A DNA stretch of 64,000 bases from the NCBI RefSeq assembly GCF_900055185.1, contig NZ_FIZX01000001.1, forward strand, positions 62,001 to 126,000. The letters run 5' to 3'. The position numbers and the translations under genes were made by a program. Each line of letters starts with the position of its first letter. Positions within the stretch are counted from its first letter, which is position 1. The notes under the pieces were generated by a model. The model was not told the origin of the DNA. It searched no databases and worked only from the letters and a program-made list of their open reading frames with translations. Below, piece by piece: positions 46,617 through 58,093 of the stretch. Source of the stretch: Grimontia celer. Its GTDB lineage: Bacteria > Pseudomonadota > Gammaproteobacteria > Enterobacterales > Vibrionaceae.

Positions 46617-47420
46617 TTATTTTTTCATCGCTTCATTCGCGTTGTCGCGAATTTTCGCCAAAATACCTTTCAGTACTTTAGGATTCGCAGTCACGATGTT
46701 GCCAGACTGAACGTAGTCAGTACCGCCAGCGAAGTCAGTACAAATGGCACCTGCTTCACGGGCAATCAGTTCACCTGCAGCGATATCCCAAGGTTTCAGG
46801 CCCAGCTCGAAGAAACCATCTACGCGACCAGCAGCTACATAACACAGGTCAAGAGCAGCAGAACCAGTGCGGCGGAAGTCAGCACAGTCTACAAACAGTG
46901 CGCTAACAACTTTGATGAAGCCTTCTGAGTGTTGCTTGGCTTTGAACGGGAAGCCAGTTGCCAGAACGGTGCCGTTCAAATCTTTCGCAACGCCTACACG
47001 GATGCGCTTGCTGTTCAGCTGCGCACCTGCGCCACGCTGAGCAGAGAAAAGTTCGTTACGGATTGGATCGTAAACACACGCAACTTCGGTACGGCCTTTA
47101 ATGCGCAGGGCAATAGACACAGAGAAGTGCGGAAAGTTTTTAACGAAGTTTGTGGTGCCATCCAGTGGGTCGATGATCCATTGGTAATCAGTGTCTTTAC
47201 CTGCAACCACACCGGCTTCTTCAGTCACGATGTTGTGTTCAGGGTAAGACTTCTTGATTACGTCGATAATGATTTGCTCAGCTGCTTTGTCGATATTAGT
47301 AACAAAGTCGTTAGAACCTTTCTGAGTGGTTTCAACGTTATCAGAGTTCTCAGCAGATTTAGCGATAAAGTCGCCAGCCTTTCGCGCTGCGCGAATGGCA
47401 ATATTTAGCATAGGATGCAT
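46617..47420 (-). CDS. suhB: Inositol-1-monophosphatase SuhB
   Basis: A 267-residue inositol monophosphatase-fold protein: MHPMLNIAIRAARKAGDF at the start, metal-binding DPLDGTTNFVKNFPHFSVS near 85 and GLKPWDIAAGELIAREAG near 215. Besides the phosphatase activity, SuhB in E. coli is part of the rRNA antitermination complex. It is divergent from trmJ, which is the conserved arrangement. Confidence 0.96.
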   Translation of the reverse strand: MHPMLNIAIRAARKAGDFIAKSAENSDNVETTQKGSNDFVTNIDKAAEQIIIDVIKKSYPEHNIVTEEAGVVAGKDTDYQWIIDPLDGTTNFVKNFPHFSVSIALRIKGRTEVACVYDPIRNELFSAQRGAGAQLNSKRIRVGVAKDLNGTVLATGFPFKAKQHSEGFIKVVSALFVDCADFRRTGSAALDLCYVAAGRVDGFFELGLKPWDIAAGELIAREAGAICTDFAGGTDYVQSGNIVTANPKVLKGILAKIRDNANEAMKK

Positions 47421-47605
47421 ACGAATTTCCCAACGGATGTTAAAGAACAGAAAGCGGCGGCGAGTATATCAGAGCTGAACCAAAAGGGAAGCGGTTATTT
47501 TTTGGTCATTCGTCTTTTCTGGCAGGTTGTAAAAAGGGTAAAACAAAAGCTGTTGTGTTAGAATCCGGCGGCTTTTCTTCCTCAAAGTAATTCAGTGATA
47601 GCTAA

Positions 47606-48337
47606 ATGTTAGAAAATATTCGAATTGTGCTGGTGGGTACCACGCATTCAGGCAACATCGGTTCCGCGGCTCGTGCAATGAAAGTGATGGGCCTGAAAAA
47701 TATGGTGCTTGTCGCTCCTGAATGTAAAGTCGATGGGCAGGCGATAGCGCTTGCTGCTGGCGCCAGTGATATTGCTAACAATGCGCGTATCGTTGATACC
47801 GTAGAAGAGGCGGTTGCCGATTGTGGTCTGGTGATTGGCACCAGCGCCCGCAACCGTTCACTCGAATGGCCAATGCTGGACTCTAGAGAGTGTGGCGTGA
47901 AAGCCATTGAAGAAGCAGCGCAACATCCAGTGGCATTTGTTTTCGGTCGTGAACGCACTGGCCTGACAAATGACGAGCTTCAAGCCTGTCATTTCCATGT
48001 GGCTATTCCGGCAAACCCGGAATACAGCTCGCTGAACCTTGCTATGGCAGTACAAACCCTTTGCTATGAAGCGCGTATGGCTTGGCTTGATAGTCAAGCG
48101 TATAAAGGGGAAGTGAAAGAACAACCTTACCCTTTGGCTGAGGATCTGGAGCGTTTTTACGATCACCTTGAACAAGTTCTCGATACCACTGGATTTATCA
48201 ATAAATCTCATCCGGGCATGGTCATGACAAAGCTGCGTCGATTGTTTAACCGTGCAAGGCCGGAAAGCCAAGAACTGAATATCCTTCGTGGTGTGCTTTC
48301 TTCGGTTGAAAAACACCACAAAGAGAAGCAAAAATAA
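47606..48337 (+). CDS. trmJ: tRNA (Cm32/Um32) methyltransferase TrmJ
   Basis: A 243-residue SPOUT methyltransferase: [40 protein letters not shown] and [20 protein letters not shown] form the knotted SAM site. It 2'-O-methylates residue 32 of tRNAs. It lies just upstream of iscR, as in E. coli. Confidence 0.96.
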   Translation: MLENIRIVLVGTTHSGNIGSAARAMKVMGLKNMVLVAPECKVDGQAIALAAGASDIANNARIVDTVEEAVADCGLVIGTSARNRSLEWPMLDSRECGVKAIEEAAQHPVAFVFGRERTGLTNDELQACHFHVAIPANPEYSSLNLAMAVQTLCYEARMAWLDSQAYKGEVKEQPYPLAEDLERFYDHLEQVLDTTGFINKSHPGMVMTKLRRLFNRARPESQELNILRGVLSSVEKHHKEKQK

Positions 48338-48383
48338 CCTCTATTAAAGAGGGGTTAAAAGCCTGACTAATTTACTAGGTTAA

Positions 48384-48408
48384 ATACTTGACCACTTTAG
48401 TCGGGTAT
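48384..48408 (+). promoter_or_regulatory. IscR type 1 binding site upstream of iscR
   Basis: This 25-bp palindrome begins ATACTTGAC and ends GTCGGGTAT, a close fit to the type 1 IscR site, about 40 bp before iscR. A weaker similar element, CTGACTAATTTACTAGGTTA, lies just upstream. [2Fe-2S]-IscR should repress the operon here. Confidence 0.8.
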
Positions 48409-48447
48409 GTCAGACTCAGTGCAATACTCGCTCACAGGTAGGATGTT

Positions 48448-48972
48448 ATGAGACTGACTTCGAAAGGCAGATATGCCGTAACTGCGATGCTCGATGTCGC
48501 GCTGCACTCCGAGATGGGGCCTGTGCCTCTAGCTGATATTTCAGAGCGTCAAGGGATCTCTCTGTCATATCTGGAGCAACTTTTCTCTCGCCTTCGTAAA
48601 GCAGGTCTGGTGTCCAGTGTACGTGGCCCAGGTGGCGGTTACCGACTAGGCGTGAGCGCAAATGAAATTGCAGTCGGTATGGTGATTGCCGCTGTTGATG
48701 AATCGGTAGATGCGACCAAGTGTCAGGGTAAAGGCGATTGCCAAGGTGGAACACGCTGCCTGACTCACACGCTTTGGCGTGATCTTAGCTCCCGTATCAG
48801 CAGCTTTTTGAATGACATTACGCTCGGCGAGCTCATGCAAGACAACGAAGTCAAGCAGATCGCGGATCGTCAGGATTCTTCACTTGAGTCCTCAACAATT
48901 GTTAGACATGGTTTAAACTCCAGTGGCAGTGAAAAGCCAGCCACCACTTTGGGTGTGAATTTTCGCTCGTAA
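48448..48972 (+). CDS. iscR: Iron-sulfur cluster regulator IscR
   Basis: A 174-residue Rrf2-family regulator. The winged HTH covers [20 protein letters not shown] to [19 protein letters not shown]. The cluster ligands are the three cysteines in [15 protein letters not shown], plus the nearby His (LTH). The C-terminal tail is longer than in E. coli (162 residues) and disordered-looking. It heads the isc operon and represses it when carrying a [2Fe-2S] cluster. Confidence 0.97.
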   Translation: MRLTSKGRYAVTAMLDVALHSEMGPVPLADISERQGISLSYLEQLFSRLRKAGLVSSVRGPGGGYRLGVSANEIAVGMVIAAVDESVDATKCQGKGDCQGGTRCLTHTLWRDLSSRISSFLNDITLGELMQDNEVKQIADRQDSSLESSTIVRHGLNSSGSEKPATTLGVNFRS

Positions 48973-49002
48973 TTAGTAGTGCCGGAGTACTTGGAGACAC
49001 AA

Positions 49003-50217
49003 ATGAAATTGCCAATCTATTTTGATTATTCAGCGACATGCCCAGTGGATCCGCGTGTTGCTGAGAAAATGATGCAGTACCTGACCCTTGATGGTTGTTT
49101 CGGTAACCCTGCATCCCGTTCTCACCGTTTCGGCTGGCAAGCGGAAGAAGCAGTAGATACTGCCCGTGAAAACATCGCTAACTACCTGAACGCGGACCCA
49201 CGCGAGATCGTGTTCACTTCTGGTGCGACTGAATCTGACAACCTGGCAATTAAAGGTGTGGCGCATTTCTACGGTAAGAAAGGCAAGCACATTATTACCT
49301 GCAAAACTGAGCACAAAGCTGTACTGGATCCATGCCGTCAGCTAGAGCGTGAAGGTTTTGAGGTAACTTACCTTGAGCCAGAATCAAACGGCATTATTGA
49401 CCTGAACAAGCTGGCTGACGCCATCCGCGAAGACACCATCCTTGTTTCTATCATGCACGTGAACAATGAAATTGGCGTGGTTCAGGATATTGCAGCAATC
49501 GGCGAACTATGTCGCGAACGCAAAGTGGTATTCCACGTTGATGCGGCGCAATCTGTCGGCAAACTGCCGCTGGACACGCAGGAAATCAAAGTTGACCTGA
49601 TTTCAATGAGCGCGCACAAAGCGTACGGCCCAAAAGGTATCGGTGCTTTGTACGTTCGTCGTAAGCCACGTATTCGCCTCGAAGCTCAAATGCACGGTGG
49701 CGGTCATGAGCGCGGTTTCCGCTCTGGCACATTGCCAACTCACCAGATCGTGGGTATGGGTGAAGCTTTCCGCATCGCGAAAGAAGAACTTGAGAAGGAC
49801 ACAGCGCATTCTCTGGCATTGCGTAACCGATTCTATGAAGGCGTTAAAGATCTGGAAGCGGTTTATGTTAACGGTGACCTCGAGCAGCGTGTTGCAGCAA
49901 ACCTGAACGTTAGCTTTGCTTTCGTTGAAGGTGAATCGCTACTGATGGCGCTGAAAGATCTGGCGGTTTCTTCTGGCTCTGCATGTACATCTGCAAGCCT
50001 GGAACCTTCGTATGTACTTCGTGCACTCGGTCTTGATGACGAACTGGCACACAGCTCTATTCGCTTCTCGTTCGGCCGCTTCACTACTGAAGAAGAAGTA
50101 GACTACGCGGTTGAGCAAGTGCGCAAAGCGGTCACCAAGCTGCGCGAAATGTCACCACTGTGGGACATGTACAAAGAAGGTATTGATTTAAGCACTGTTG
50201 AGTGGGCACACCACTAA
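49003..50217 (+). CDS. iscS: Cysteine desulfurase IscS
   Basis: A 404-residue PLP enzyme. The PLP lysine is in [17 protein letters not shown] and the active cysteine in [17 protein letters not shown]. It takes sulfur from cysteine for iron-sulfur clusters and tRNA thiolation. ATG 49003 ([16 protein letters not shown]) is chosen over an in-frame start at 48979; GGAGAC lies upstream. Confidence 0.97.
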   Translation: MKLPIYFDYSATCPVDPRVAEKMMQYLTLDGCFGNPASRSHRFGWQAEEAVDTARENIANYLNADPREIVFTSGATESDNLAIKGVAHFYGKKGKHIITCKTEHKAVLDPCRQLEREGFEVTYLEPESNGIIDLNKLADAIREDTILVSIMHVNNEIGVVQDIAAIGELCRERKVVFHVDAAQSVGKLPLDTQEIKVDLISMSAHKAYGPKGIGALYVRRKPRIRLEAQMHGGGHERGFRSGTLPTHQIVGMGEAFRIAKEELEKDTAHSLALRNRFYEGVKDLEAVYVNGDLEQRVAANLNVSFAFVEGESLLMALKDLAVSSGSACTSASLEPSYVLRALGLDDELAHSSIRFSFGRFTTEEEVDYAVEQVRKAVTKLREMSPLWDMYKEGIDLSTVEWAHH

Positions 50218-50245
50218 GCGGTCTCAGGGTTTTGAGGATAAGATC

Positions 50246-50629
50246 ATGGCTTACAGCGAAAAAGTAATCGATCATTATGAGAATCCACGTAACGTGGGCG
50301 CTTTTGACAAAAACGATCCAAACGTAGGTAGCGGCATGGTTGGCGCACCAGCGTGTGGTGACGTGATGAAACTGCAAATCAAGGTAAATGAGCAAGGCAT
50401 CATTGAAGATGCGAAGTTCAAAACCTACGGCTGTGGTTCAGCGATTGCATCAAGCTCACTGGTTACTGAGTGGGTAAAAGGCAAATCTCTGGACGAAGCT
50501 GCTGCAATCAAAAATGCTGAAATTGCAGAAGAGCTTGAGCTTCCTCCTGTGAAGGTTCACTGCTCAATTCTCGCGGAAGATGCTATCAAAGCAGCAGTAA
50601 GCGACTATAAGAAAAAACACGAAGCTTAA
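50246..50629 (+). CDS. iscU: Iron-sulfur scaffold IscU
   Basis: A 127-residue scaffold: AYSEKVIDHYENPRNVG at the start, cluster ligands in GAPACGDVM, YGCGSAIASSS and LPPVKVHCSILAEDAI, the last holding the HscA-binding LPPVK. ATG 50246 is chosen; the longer frame overlaps iscS. It builds clusters with sulfur from IscS. Confidence 0.97.
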   Translation: MAYSEKVIDHYENPRNVGAFDKNDPNVGSGMVGAPACGDVMKLQIKVNEQGIIEDAKFKTYGCGSAIASSSLVTEWVKGKSLDEAAAIKNAEIAEELELPPVKVHCSILAEDAIKAAVSDYKKKHEA

Positions 50630-50654
50630 TACGATTTAAAGGGTTGTTGTACAT

Positions 50655-50984
50655 ATGGCCATTACTATGACTGACGCGGCGGCTTTACGCGTTCGCACCT
50701 TCTTGGAAAACCGCGGAAAAGGCATCGGCCTTCGCTTGGGTGTTCGCACGTCAGGCTGTTCTGGAATGGCTTATGTACTCGAATTCGTTGACGAACTTAA
50801 TGAAGAAGATCAAGTATTCGACTTTGAGCAATATGGCGTCAAAGTGATCGTTGACAGTAAAAGTCTCTTGTATTTAGATGGCACCGAGCTTGATTTCACT
50901 AAGGAAGGCCTCAACGAGGGCTTCCAGTTTAATAACCCTAACGTAAGCAGCGAGTGTGGTTGCGGCGAAAGCTTTAACGTTTAA
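50655..50984 (+). CDS. iscA: A-type iron-sulfur carrier IscA
   Basis: A 109-residue A-type carrier with the three conserved cysteines in [14 protein letters not shown] and [12 protein letters not shown]. It carries iron or [4Fe-4S] clusters to target proteins. It lies between iscU and hscB in the operon. Confidence 0.96.
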   Translation: MAITMTDAAALRVRTFLENRGKGIGLRLGVRTSGCSGMAYVLEFVDELNEEDQVFDFEQYGVKVIVDSKSLLYLDGTELDFTKEGLNEGFQFNNPNVSSECGCGESFNV

Positions 50985-50997
50985 CTCGTGAGATGAT

Positions 50998-51513
50998 ATG
51001 AATCATTTCGAACTATTTGGGCTATCATCGCAGTTCGATCTGGATGGTGGCTCTCTTTCTTCGCAGTTTCGCGAACTCCAACGACGTTTCCATCCGGATA
51101 AATTTGCCACTGCATCCGAGCAGGATCGTCTGCTTGCCGTGCAGAAAGCTGCGCAAATCAACGATGCTTATCAAACGCTAATCGACCCGGTGCGCCGTGC
51201 GGAATACCTTCTCTCTCTCAATGGCGTAGAACTGCGCGATGAGCAGCAGACCATGCAAGATCCTGAGTTCTTGATGCAGCAAATGGAACTGCGCGAAGAG
51301 CTGGAAGAGATTGCAGACAGCGATGAGCCGGATGTATTGTTGTTTGACTTTGAACAAGGCGTTGAGAAACTCCACAAAGCTTTGCTGGCCGAATTGAAAG
51401 AACAACTAAATGGCGGGCAATGGCAGGATGCAGCAACAAGCGTCCGTAAGCTGAAGTTCTTGGTCAAACTCAAGCAAGAAATCGAACGAATCGAAGATCG
51501 GCTGCTGGGTTAA
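50998..51513 (+). CDS. hscB: Co-chaperone HscB
   Basis: A 171-residue J-type co-chaperone: the J domain ([17 protein letters not shown], with HPDKF near residue 34) and a C-terminal helical domain that binds IscU. It stimulates the HscA ATPase. It starts 13 bp after iscA. Confidence 0.96.
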   Translation: MNHFELFGLSSQFDLDGGSLSSQFRELQRRFHPDKFATASEQDRLLAVQKAAQINDAYQTLIDPVRRAEYLLSLNGVELRDEQQTMQDPEFLMQQMELREELEEIADSDEPDVLLFDFEQGVEKLHKALLAELKEQLNGGQWQDAATSVRKLKFLVKLKQEIERIEDRLLG

Positions 51514-51545
51514 TACAGCGCGCTGATCAGGCTACAGGAACCAAC

Positions 51546-53393
51546 ATGGCACTGTTACAAATTGCAGAACCTGGTCAGAGTGCTGCACCGCATGAACACA
51601 AACTTGCGGTGGGTATTGACCTGGGGACTACCAACACCCTCGTGGCTTCTGTTCGCAGTGGCACCGCGAGCACACTCAATGATTTAGACGGCCGAGCGCT
51701 GATCCCTTCAGTGGTTCACTACGGTGATGATGTGACGGTGGGATACGCAGCGAAAGCGATGTCAGAAACCGACAGCGCAAACACGGTATCTTCCGTCAAA
51801 CGTATGATGGGCCGCTCATTGGCGGACGTTCAAGCCCGTTACCCAAACCTTCCTTATGAACTGTCAGCATCTGACAATGGCCTTCCATTGATCAACACCC
51901 GTGCTGGCAAGAAAAACCCCATTGAAGTCTCTGCGGATATCCTCCGTGCCGTGAATGCGCGTGCAGAAGCAGCGCTGGGTGGAGAGCTGGAAGGTGTTGT
52001 TATCACAGTTCCTGCTTACTTTGACGATGCGCAGCGCGCAGGAACTAAAGATGCCGCTAAATTTGCCGGCCTGAAGGTACTTCGTCTTCTGAACGAACCA
52101 ACCGCAGCAGCGATTGCTTACGGCTTGGACTCTGGTCAGGAAGGTGTTATCGCTGTTTACGATCTTGGCGGCGGTACGTTTGATATCTCTATTCTCCGCC
52201 TTTCAAAAGGCGTGTTTGAAGTGCTGGCTACAGGCGGTGATTCAGCGCTGGGCGGTGATGACTTTGATCACCTTGTCGCAGACTGGATCTCCGAGCAGGC
52301 AGGGTTTGGTGCGCTTTCCGGTGATGACCGCGCTCGTTTGATGAATGCCGCAAACGGCGCAAAAGTTGCTTTGAGCACAAGTGATGTCGCAGATATCGAT
52401 GTGCTGGGCTGGAAAGGCACATTGAGCCGCGAACAGTTCGACGATCTTATTGGCGCTCTAGTAAAGAAAACCCTGTTGTCTTGTCGCCGCGCGCTGAAAG
52501 ATGCTGGCGTTTCTGCTGAAGAAGTGTTGGAAGCGGTGATGGTGGGTGGTTCTACCCGCGTACCTCTGGTTCGCGAAAAAGTTGGGGAATTCTTCGGCCG
52601 TACGCCACTGACCGATATTGACCCAGATAAAGTGGTTGCCATTGGTGCAGCCACTCAGGCAGACATTCTGGTGGGTAATAAGCCTGACGGTGAAATGCTG
52701 CTGCTGGACGTGATCCCACTGTCTCTGGGTATTGAAACCATGGGCGGTCTGGTAGAGAAAATCATTCCTCGCAATACCACTATCCCTGTGGCGCGTGCGC
52801 AAGAATTCACCACATTCAAAGATGGCCAGACGGGCATGAAAGTGCACGTGGTTCAGGGCGAGCGCGAAATGGTGGATGACTGTCGTTCGCTGGCGGATTT
52901 CACCCTGAAAGGCATTCCCCCAATGGCTGCAGGTGCGGCGCACATTCGCGTGACCTATCAGGTTGACGCCGATGGCCTGCTATCCGTGACAGCGATGGAA
53001 AAGAGCACAGAGGTGCAGGCGTCAATTCAGGTGAAGCCGTCTTACGGCCTGAGCGATACCGAAATTGCCGATATGATCAAATCATCTTTCACCCATGCGC
53101 AGGACGACAAAGATGCCCGTTACCTGGCGGAGCAACGCGTTGAAGCAGACCGCGTGATCGAAGGCCTGCTGGTTGCGATGCAAGCAGACGGCGAAGCGTT
53201 GCTGTCTGAAGAAGAGCAGCAAGCGCTCGTGAAAGCGATTGAAGCGCTGATTGCACTGCGTAACGGTGATGATGCCGCTGCCATTGAGCAAGGCATCAAA
53301 GATACAGATAAAGCGAGCCAGGAGTTTGCGTCACGTCGTATGGACAAATCCATCCGTGAAGCACTGGCTGGCCATTCCATTGACGAGGTTTAA
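51546..53393 (+). CDS. hscA: Fe-S assembly chaperone HscA
   Basis: A 615-residue Hsp70-family protein: [18 protein letters not shown] near residue 22, [20 protein letters not shown] in the nucleotide domain and [16 protein letters not shown]; the C-terminal half is the substrate-binding domain. It releases clusters from IscU, aided by HscB. The stop is 2 bp from the fdx start. Confidence 0.97.
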   Translation: MALLQIAEPGQSAAPHEHKLAVGIDLGTTNTLVASVRSGTASTLNDLDGRALIPSVVHYGDDVTVGYAAKAMSETDSANTVSSVKRMMGRSLADVQARYPNLPYELSASDNGLPLINTRAGKKNPIEVSADILRAVNARAEAALGGELEGVVITVPAYFDDAQRAGTKDAAKFAGLKVLRLLNEPTAAAIAYGLDSGQEGVIAVYDLGGGTFDISILRLSKGVFEVLATGGDSALGGDDFDHLVADWISEQAGFGALSGDDRARLMNAANGAKVALSTSDVADIDVLGWKGTLSREQFDDLIGALVKKTLLSCRRALKDAGVSAEEVLEAVMVGGSTRVPLVREKVGEFFGRTPLTDIDPDKVVAIGAATQADILVGNKPDGEMLLLDVIPLSLGIETMGGLVEKIIPRNTTIPVARAQEFTTFKDGQTGMKVHVVQGEREMVDDCRSLADFTLKGIPPMAAGAAHIRVTYQVDADGLLSVTAMEKSTEVQASIQVKPSYGLSDTEIADMIKSSFTHAQDDKDARYLAEQRVEADRVIEGLLVAMQADGEALLSEEEQQALVKAIEALIALRNGDDAAAIEQGIKDTDKASQEFASRRMDKSIREALAGHSIDEV

Positions 53394-53395
53394 AC

Positions 53396-53734
53396 ATGCC
53401 AAAGATTGTTGTTCTGCCACACCAGGATCTCTGCCCAGAAGGCGCGGTGTTGGAAGCAAAGACCGGTGACACCGTGCTGGACGTTGCACTGCGTAACGGT
53501 ATTGCGATTGAACATGCCTGTGAAAAGTCGTGCGCTTGTACGACCTGCCACGTTGTGATCCGTGAAGGATTTGACTCTCTGGATGAAAGCGATGAGCTGG
53601 AAGACGACATGCTGGATAAAGCGTGGGGTCTGGAGCCTGAATCACGCTTGGGCTGTCAGGCAAAAGTGGCTGATGAAGATCTGGTGGTAGAAATTCCACG
53701 TTATACCCTGAACCACGCGGCAGAAAATCACTAA
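53396..53734 (+). CDS. fdx: [2Fe-2S] ferredoxin Fdx
   Basis: A 112-residue adrenodoxin-type ferredoxin with the cluster cysteines in EHACEKSCACTTCHVVI and LGCQAKV. It supplies electrons for cluster assembly. It starts 2 bp after hscA. Confidence 0.97.
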   Translation: MPKIVVLPHQDLCPEGAVLEAKTGDTVLDVALRNGIAIEHACEKSCACTTCHVVIREGFDSLDESDELEDDMLDKAWGLEPESRLGCQAKVADEDLVVEIPRYTLNHAAENH

Positions 53735-53755
53735 TCTGATAAGGGAGCAAAGACT

Positions 53756-53956
53756 ATGAGCCTGACATGGACTGATTCGCGTGATATCGCGATTGAGCTG
53801 GTAGAACAATTCCCTGATACCGATCCAAAAACGGTGCGTTTTACAGATCTGCATCGTTGGGTGACGGAGCTTGAAGACTTCTCGGACGACCCAAATCGCT
53901 CCAATGAGAAGATCCTAGAGGCAATCATCCTGTGCTGGATGGAAGAAATGGATTAA
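53756..53956 (+). CDS. iscX: IscX
   Basis: A 66-residue acidic protein: [20 protein letters not shown] and [17 protein letters not shown], then [12 protein letters not shown]. It binds IscS and iron and modulates cluster assembly. It is the last isc gene, followed by a terminator at 54002. Confidence 0.95.
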   Translation: MSLTWTDSRDIAIELVEQFPDTDPKTVRFTDLHRWVTELEDFSDDPNRSNEKILEAIILCWMEEMD

Positions 53957-54001
53957 AGACCTTGTTTTACGCCAGTAAAGCAGGCAGATTGAGACTAATC
54001 G

Positions 54002-54027
54002 AGCGGGCATGAGGCCCGCTTTGTTTT
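54002..54027 (+). terminator. isc operon terminator
   Basis: AGCGGGC-ATGAG-GCCCGCT followed by TTGTTTT, 45 nt past iscX. A further small palindrome GTTTTATC/GATAAAAC follows directly. Confidence 0.85.
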
Positions 54028-54130
54028 ATCTGATAAAACGTCATAAATATGGCGTATTCTAAAAGAAAAAATCAGCCCGAATTTTACGCTCCGCAACGAT
54101 GCGCGGGGTGAAAGGAAAAAGGAGTTCAGC

Positions 54131-55429
54131 ATGACTGACAAAATGCGTATCACGCTATCACACGAAGCCGCCACCGAGGCATGGGGTGCGAACGCACTGG
54201 TTTCTTTCAATCAGGAGGGTGCAGTTGTTCACGCCTCAGGTGAAGACAAACTCACGCCCGTTCAGCAAGCCGCTCGTAAGCTGGATATGCAGGGTATCCG
54301 CAAAGTATCTCTGGCTGGTGACAGCTGGGATTTGGAAACTGCATGGGCATTCTACCAAGGCCTGCGTGGACCTAAGCCAGGTTTTGCTTTTGATGCAGAG
54401 TTGGAAGATGCTGATCAGAAAGTGCTGAATGACCGCATGGTGGCCACAGATTGGGTTCGCCAGATCATTAATGAAACTGCCGAAGAGGTGGGCCCTCAAC
54501 AACTGGCCGTACGAGCCGGTGAGTTCATAAAATCCCAAGCGCCAAACCCAGAGCATGTGAGCTACAAAATTGTTTCTGGTGCAGACTTACTTGAACAAGG
54601 CTGGGTGGGGACTCACACCGTAGGCCGTGGTTCAGCGCGAAAACCTGCAATGCTGCAGCTCGATTACAATCCCACCGGTGACAAAGACGCAGAAGTGTTC
54701 GCCTGTATTATCGGTAAAGGTATTACCTTCGACTCAGGTGGTTACAGCATCAAACAGTCGGCATTCATGGATTCAATGAAGGCAGACATGGGCGGTGCAG
54801 CAATGGCCACTGGAGGCTTGGGTCTGGCGGTTGCGCAGGGATTGAATAAGCGTGTGAAGCTGATTCTTTGCTGTGCAGAGAACATGATTTCCAGCAACGC
54901 CTACAAACTGGGCGACATTATCACGTACAAAAACGGTGTGACCGTTGAAGTGCTGAACTCAGACGCAGAAGGCCGATTGGTGATGGCAGATGGCCTGCTT
55001 TATGCGAATAAGTTCAGTCCCGCTTTGACCATTGATTGCGCGACTTTGACCGGTGCTGCCAAAGCTGCGTTAGGTAATGACTACCATGCGCTGTTTAGTT
55101 TTGACCAGGCGCTTTCTCAACGCTGTTTGTCAGCAGCAGAAGCGGAAAACGAAGGCATGTGGCAATTGCCACTGGCTGAATTCCACCGCCAGATGCTGCC
55201 TTCCAACTTTGCAGATTTAGCAAACGTGGGTGGCGGTCAATACTCACCGGGTGCAAGCACGGCAGCGGCATTCCTGTCTTACTTCGTCGACAATTACAAG
55301 GAAGGTTGGGTCCACCTGGATTGCTCTGGCACTTACCGTAAAACACCAAGTGACAAGTGGTCTGTAGGCGCGACAGGTATGGGCGTAAAAACCCTTGCGC
55401 GCATTCTGATGAACGAATCTGCCGAATAA
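54131..55429 (+). CDS. pepB: Aminopeptidase B (M17 family)
   Basis: A 432-residue leucyl aminopeptidase-family enzyme. Metal and catalytic residues are in [14 protein letters not shown] and [18 protein letters not shown]; the family signature NTDAEGR reads NSDAEGR here. It degrades peptides in the cytoplasm. GGAG precedes the ATG. The position after iscX is conserved. Confidence 0.95.
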   Translation: MTDKMRITLSHEAATEAWGANALVSFNQEGAVVHASGEDKLTPVQQAARKLDMQGIRKVSLAGDSWDLETAWAFYQGLRGPKPGFAFDAELEDADQKVLNDRMVATDWVRQIINETAEEVGPQQLAVRAGEFIKSQAPNPEHVSYKIVSGADLLEQGWVGTHTVGRGSARKPAMLQLDYNPTGDKDAEVFACIIGKGITFDSGGYSIKQSAFMDSMKADMGGAAMATGGLGLAVAQGLNKRVKLILCCAENMISSNAYKLGDIITYKNGVTVEVLNSDAEGRLVMADGLLYANKFSPALTIDCATLTGAAKAALGNDYHALFSFDQALSQRCLSAAEAENEGMWQLPLAEFHRQMLPSNFADLANVGGGQYSPGASTAAAFLSYFVDNYKEGWVHLDCSGTYRKTPSDKWSVGATGMGVKTLARILMNESAE

Positions 55430-55473
55430 AGACTACAAAATATAAGTGTTTTAACAACACAGTTAACGCTTCC

Positions 55474-55501
55474 GCAATGTCAGGGTAGGGTCTGGCATTG
55501 C
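55474..55501 (+). other. Stem-loop between pepB and ndk
   Basis: GCAATGTCAG pairs with CTGGCATTGC (one G-T wobble) around an 8-nt loop. Only a weak T tract follows, so termination is uncertain. Confidence 0.45.
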
Positions 55502-55583
55502 GCTCTGGTAGGCTACTTTTGTAAATACAAACAGATAACAGAGCTTAAACCTGATATCTGAAGAAATATAAAAGGAAGATAGA

Positions 55584-56015
55584 ATGACTATTGAGCGCAC
55601 TTTTTCAATCGTTAAGCCCGACGCAGTAAAACGCAATCTGATTGGCGCGATCTATCAGCGTATTGAAGCGGCTGGTCTGCAAATTGTCGCAGCAAAAATG
55701 CTTCACCTGACTAAGGAGCAGGCACAAGGATTTTATGCCGAGCATGAAGGCAAGCCATTTTACGATGGCTTGGTCGAGTTCATGACTTCTGGCCCAGTGA
55801 CTGTTCAGGTTCTGGAAGGCGAAAATGCAATCACGCGATATCGTGAACTGATGGGTAAAACAAACCCGGAAGAAGCGGCGTGTGGCACGTTGCGTGCGGA
55901 CTTTGCTGAGAGCATGCGTTTTAACTCAGTACATGGTTCTGACAGCCCGGCTTCAGCAGAGCGAGAAATTGCTTACTTTTTCGCCGGTGATGAGATTTGC
56001 CCCCGTACTCTGTAA
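55584..56015 (+). CDS. ndk: Nucleoside diphosphate kinase
   Basis: A 143-residue NDK with the catalytic histidine in [17 protein letters not shown]. It balances NTP and dNTP pools. GGAAG precedes the ATG at 55584. A terminator follows at 56034. Confidence 0.97.
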   Translation: MTIERTFSIVKPDAVKRNLIGAIYQRIEAAGLQIVAAKMLHLTKEQAQGFYAEHEGKPFYDGLVEFMTSGPVTVQVLEGENAITRYRELMGKTNPEEAACGTLRADFAESMRFNSVHGSDSPASAEREIAYFFAGDEICPRTL

Positions 56016-56033
56016 TCGGTTCATAGATAAGAC

Positions 56034-56060
56034 AAAAGGAGAGCTAAGGCTCTCCTTTTT
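56034..56060 (+). terminator. ndk terminator
   Basis: AGGAGAGC-TAAG-GCTCTCCT, a perfect 8-bp stem, followed by T5, 19 nt past ndk. Confidence 0.9.
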
Positions 56061-56189
56061 CGTTTCTGGCACGTTTTCACACTAGAATAAGCTTATAAGT
56101 AACAGGTGGAATCCCGATCACAAAGGCTGTACAATTTCGCGCCTTGATTTAAGGCTATACCTGTTTTTATTTGTTCACGAGGCAATCTG

Positions 56190-57311
56190 ATGACAACAGA
56201 AAAAATCAATCTGCTGGATTTCGATCGACAGGCGCTACGTGCGTTTTTCGCCGAAGAATTAGGCGAAAAGGCATTCCGTGCCGATCAGATCATGAAGTGG
56301 ATGTACCATTTCGGTGTTGATGATTTTGATCAGATGAACAACATCAACAAAAAGCTTCGTGAAAAACTCAACGCGCGTTGTGAAATCCGTGCGCCAGAAG
56401 TCAGCACGGCTCAATATTCTTCTGATGGCACCATCAAGTGGGCCATGCGTGTTGGCAATCAGGACGTTGAAACTGTTTATATCCCGGAAGACGATCGCGC
56501 GACCTTGTGTGTGTCTTCTCAGGTTGGCTGTGCGCTCGACTGTAAATTCTGCTCTACCGCCCAGCAAGGCTTCAACCGTAACCTGAAAGTGTCTGAGATT
56601 ATCGGACAGGTTTGGCGTGCGGCAAAAGAAATTGGCGTGGAAAAAGAAACTGGCCGCCGCCCAATTACCAATGTGGTGATGATGGGGATGGGTGAACCAC
56701 TTCTGAACATGAAGAACCTTATCCCTGCGCTTAATCTGATGCTGGATGACTTGGCTTACGGTCTGTCAAAACGCCGTGTAACCGTATCTACCTCAGGTGT
56801 GGTTTCTGGTCTGGATCAGATGGCGGGTAAGATTGATGTTGCCCTGGCAATCTCTCTTCATGCGCCGACAGATGAGCTTCGTAGCCAGATCATGCCGATC
56901 AACGATCGTTATGATATTGAAACGTTTTTGGCTTCTGTACGTCGCTATATCGCTACTTCAAATGCGAACCGTGGACGTGTCACCGTAGAATATATTCTTC
57001 TTGATCACGTTAACGATGATATGGAGCATGCGCGTCAACTCGCAGAGCTGTTAAAAGATACGCCTGCGAAGATAAACCTGATTCCTTTTAACCCTTATCC
57101 TGGGTCACCATATAAGAAACCGAGTAACTCTCGCATCGACCGTTTCCAGAAAACGCTGATGCAATACGACTACACGGTTATCGTTCGTAAAACCCGTGGT
57201 GATGATATTGATGCGGCTTGTGGTCAGCTCGTCGGCGATGTTATCGACCGTACCAAACGCACGCAAAGCAGACTGAACGTTGAGGAGCAAATCCCAGTTA
57301 AATCAGTCTGA
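56190..57311 (+). CDS. rlmN: Dual-specificity rRNA/tRNA m2A methyltransferase RlmN
   Basis: A 373-residue radical SAM enzyme: the CxxxCxxC cluster site is in [20 protein letters not shown] near residue 112, and the C-terminal catalytic cysteine is in DIDAACGQL. It methylates C2 of A2503 in 23S rRNA and A37 of some tRNAs. It starts at ATG 56190 and is followed by pilW after 26 bp. Confidence 0.97.
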   Translation: MTTEKINLLDFDRQALRAFFAEELGEKAFRADQIMKWMYHFGVDDFDQMNNINKKLREKLNARCEIRAPEVSTAQYSSDGTIKWAMRVGNQDVETVYIPEDDRATLCVSSQVGCALDCKFCSTAQQGFNRNLKVSEIIGQVWRAAKEIGVEKETGRRPITNVVMMGMGEPLLNMKNLIPALNLMLDDLAYGLSKRRVTVSTSGVVSGLDQMAGKIDVALAISLHAPTDELRSQIMPINDRYDIETFLASVRRYIATSNANRGRVTVEYILLDHVNDDMEHARQLAELLKDTPAKINLIPFNPYPGSPYKKPSNSRIDRFQKTLMQYDYTVIVRKTRGDDIDAACGQLVGDVIDRTKRTQSRLNVEEQIPVKSV

Positions 57312-57337
57312 TTTGTCAGACTGATTAGGATGGGATA

Positions 57338-58093
57338 ATGGCAAGGACGCTTAGCGCTCTGTTATTGATGGGATTATTAGCTGGTTGTGTCACAGTAACG
57401 GAGAAGCAAAATTCTGCGAAGTTTGATAGCATTGACGCAGCTGAGTCCAGAATTTCGCTTGGTCTTGCCTATTTGAAGGCCGGACAATGGGAGCGAGCGA
57501 GACAAAACCTTGAAACTGCGGTGCAATTTGCGCCCACTTACTATCGCTCTCTTATTACTTTCGCCTACTATCTTCAGGAAGTTGGCGAATATGACCAAGC
57601 GGAACAGCAATACAAAACAGCGTTACGTCATTCACCAGAAAATGGTGACGTTCAGAACAATTATGGCGTCTTTTTATGTCGACAGGAACGTTACGACGAA
57701 GCGCAGCGGGCGTTTGCGAAGGCGATTGATCAGCCATATTATTACAAGTTATCCGGCAGTTATGAAAATGCCGCACTCTGCGCAATGAAAGAAGGCGAGA
57801 GGGATAACGCGAAAGTATGGTTCGCCAAAGCCATTGACCATGAGCCGAACAGGCCTTTATCTTCTGTAAAACTCGCCCGTATGGAAGTGGAAGACGACGA
57901 GCTGAATGAAGCGAGGATACGTCTTTTCCATTTTCACAAACGCTATGGCTATAAGCCGGCAACGCTGTTAATAATGACTGACCTGGAAAACAAAGCTGGA
58001 AGGGCAAAGGAAGCGGAACGTTACGCAAACCTGTTGGCCAACAAGTTTCCCGAATCAAAAGAATATAGACAGTACATAACGAATGAATACTGA
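57338..58093 (+). CDS. pilW: Type IV pilus biogenesis lipoprotein PilW/PilF
   Basis: A 251-residue lipoprotein: signal peptide with lipobox LLAGC (Cys near residue 17), then tetratricopeptide repeats (SLGLAYLKAGQWERARQNLE, ITFAYYLQEVGEYDQAEQQY and more). In pseudomonads and vibrios this pilotin helps secretin assembly in the outer membrane. It overlaps rodZ by 11 bp. Confidence 0.92.
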   Translation: MARTLSALLLMGLLAGCVTVTEKQNSAKFDSIDAAESRISLGLAYLKAGQWERARQNLETAVQFAPTYYRSLITFAYYLQEVGEYDQAEQQYKTALRHSPENGDVQNNYGVFLCRQERYDEAQRAFAKAIDQPYYYKLSGSYENAALCAMKEGERDNAKVWFAKAIDHEPNRPLSSVKLARMEVEDDELNEARIRLFHFHKRYGYKPATLLIMTDLENKAGRAKEAERYANLLANKFPESKEYRQYITNEY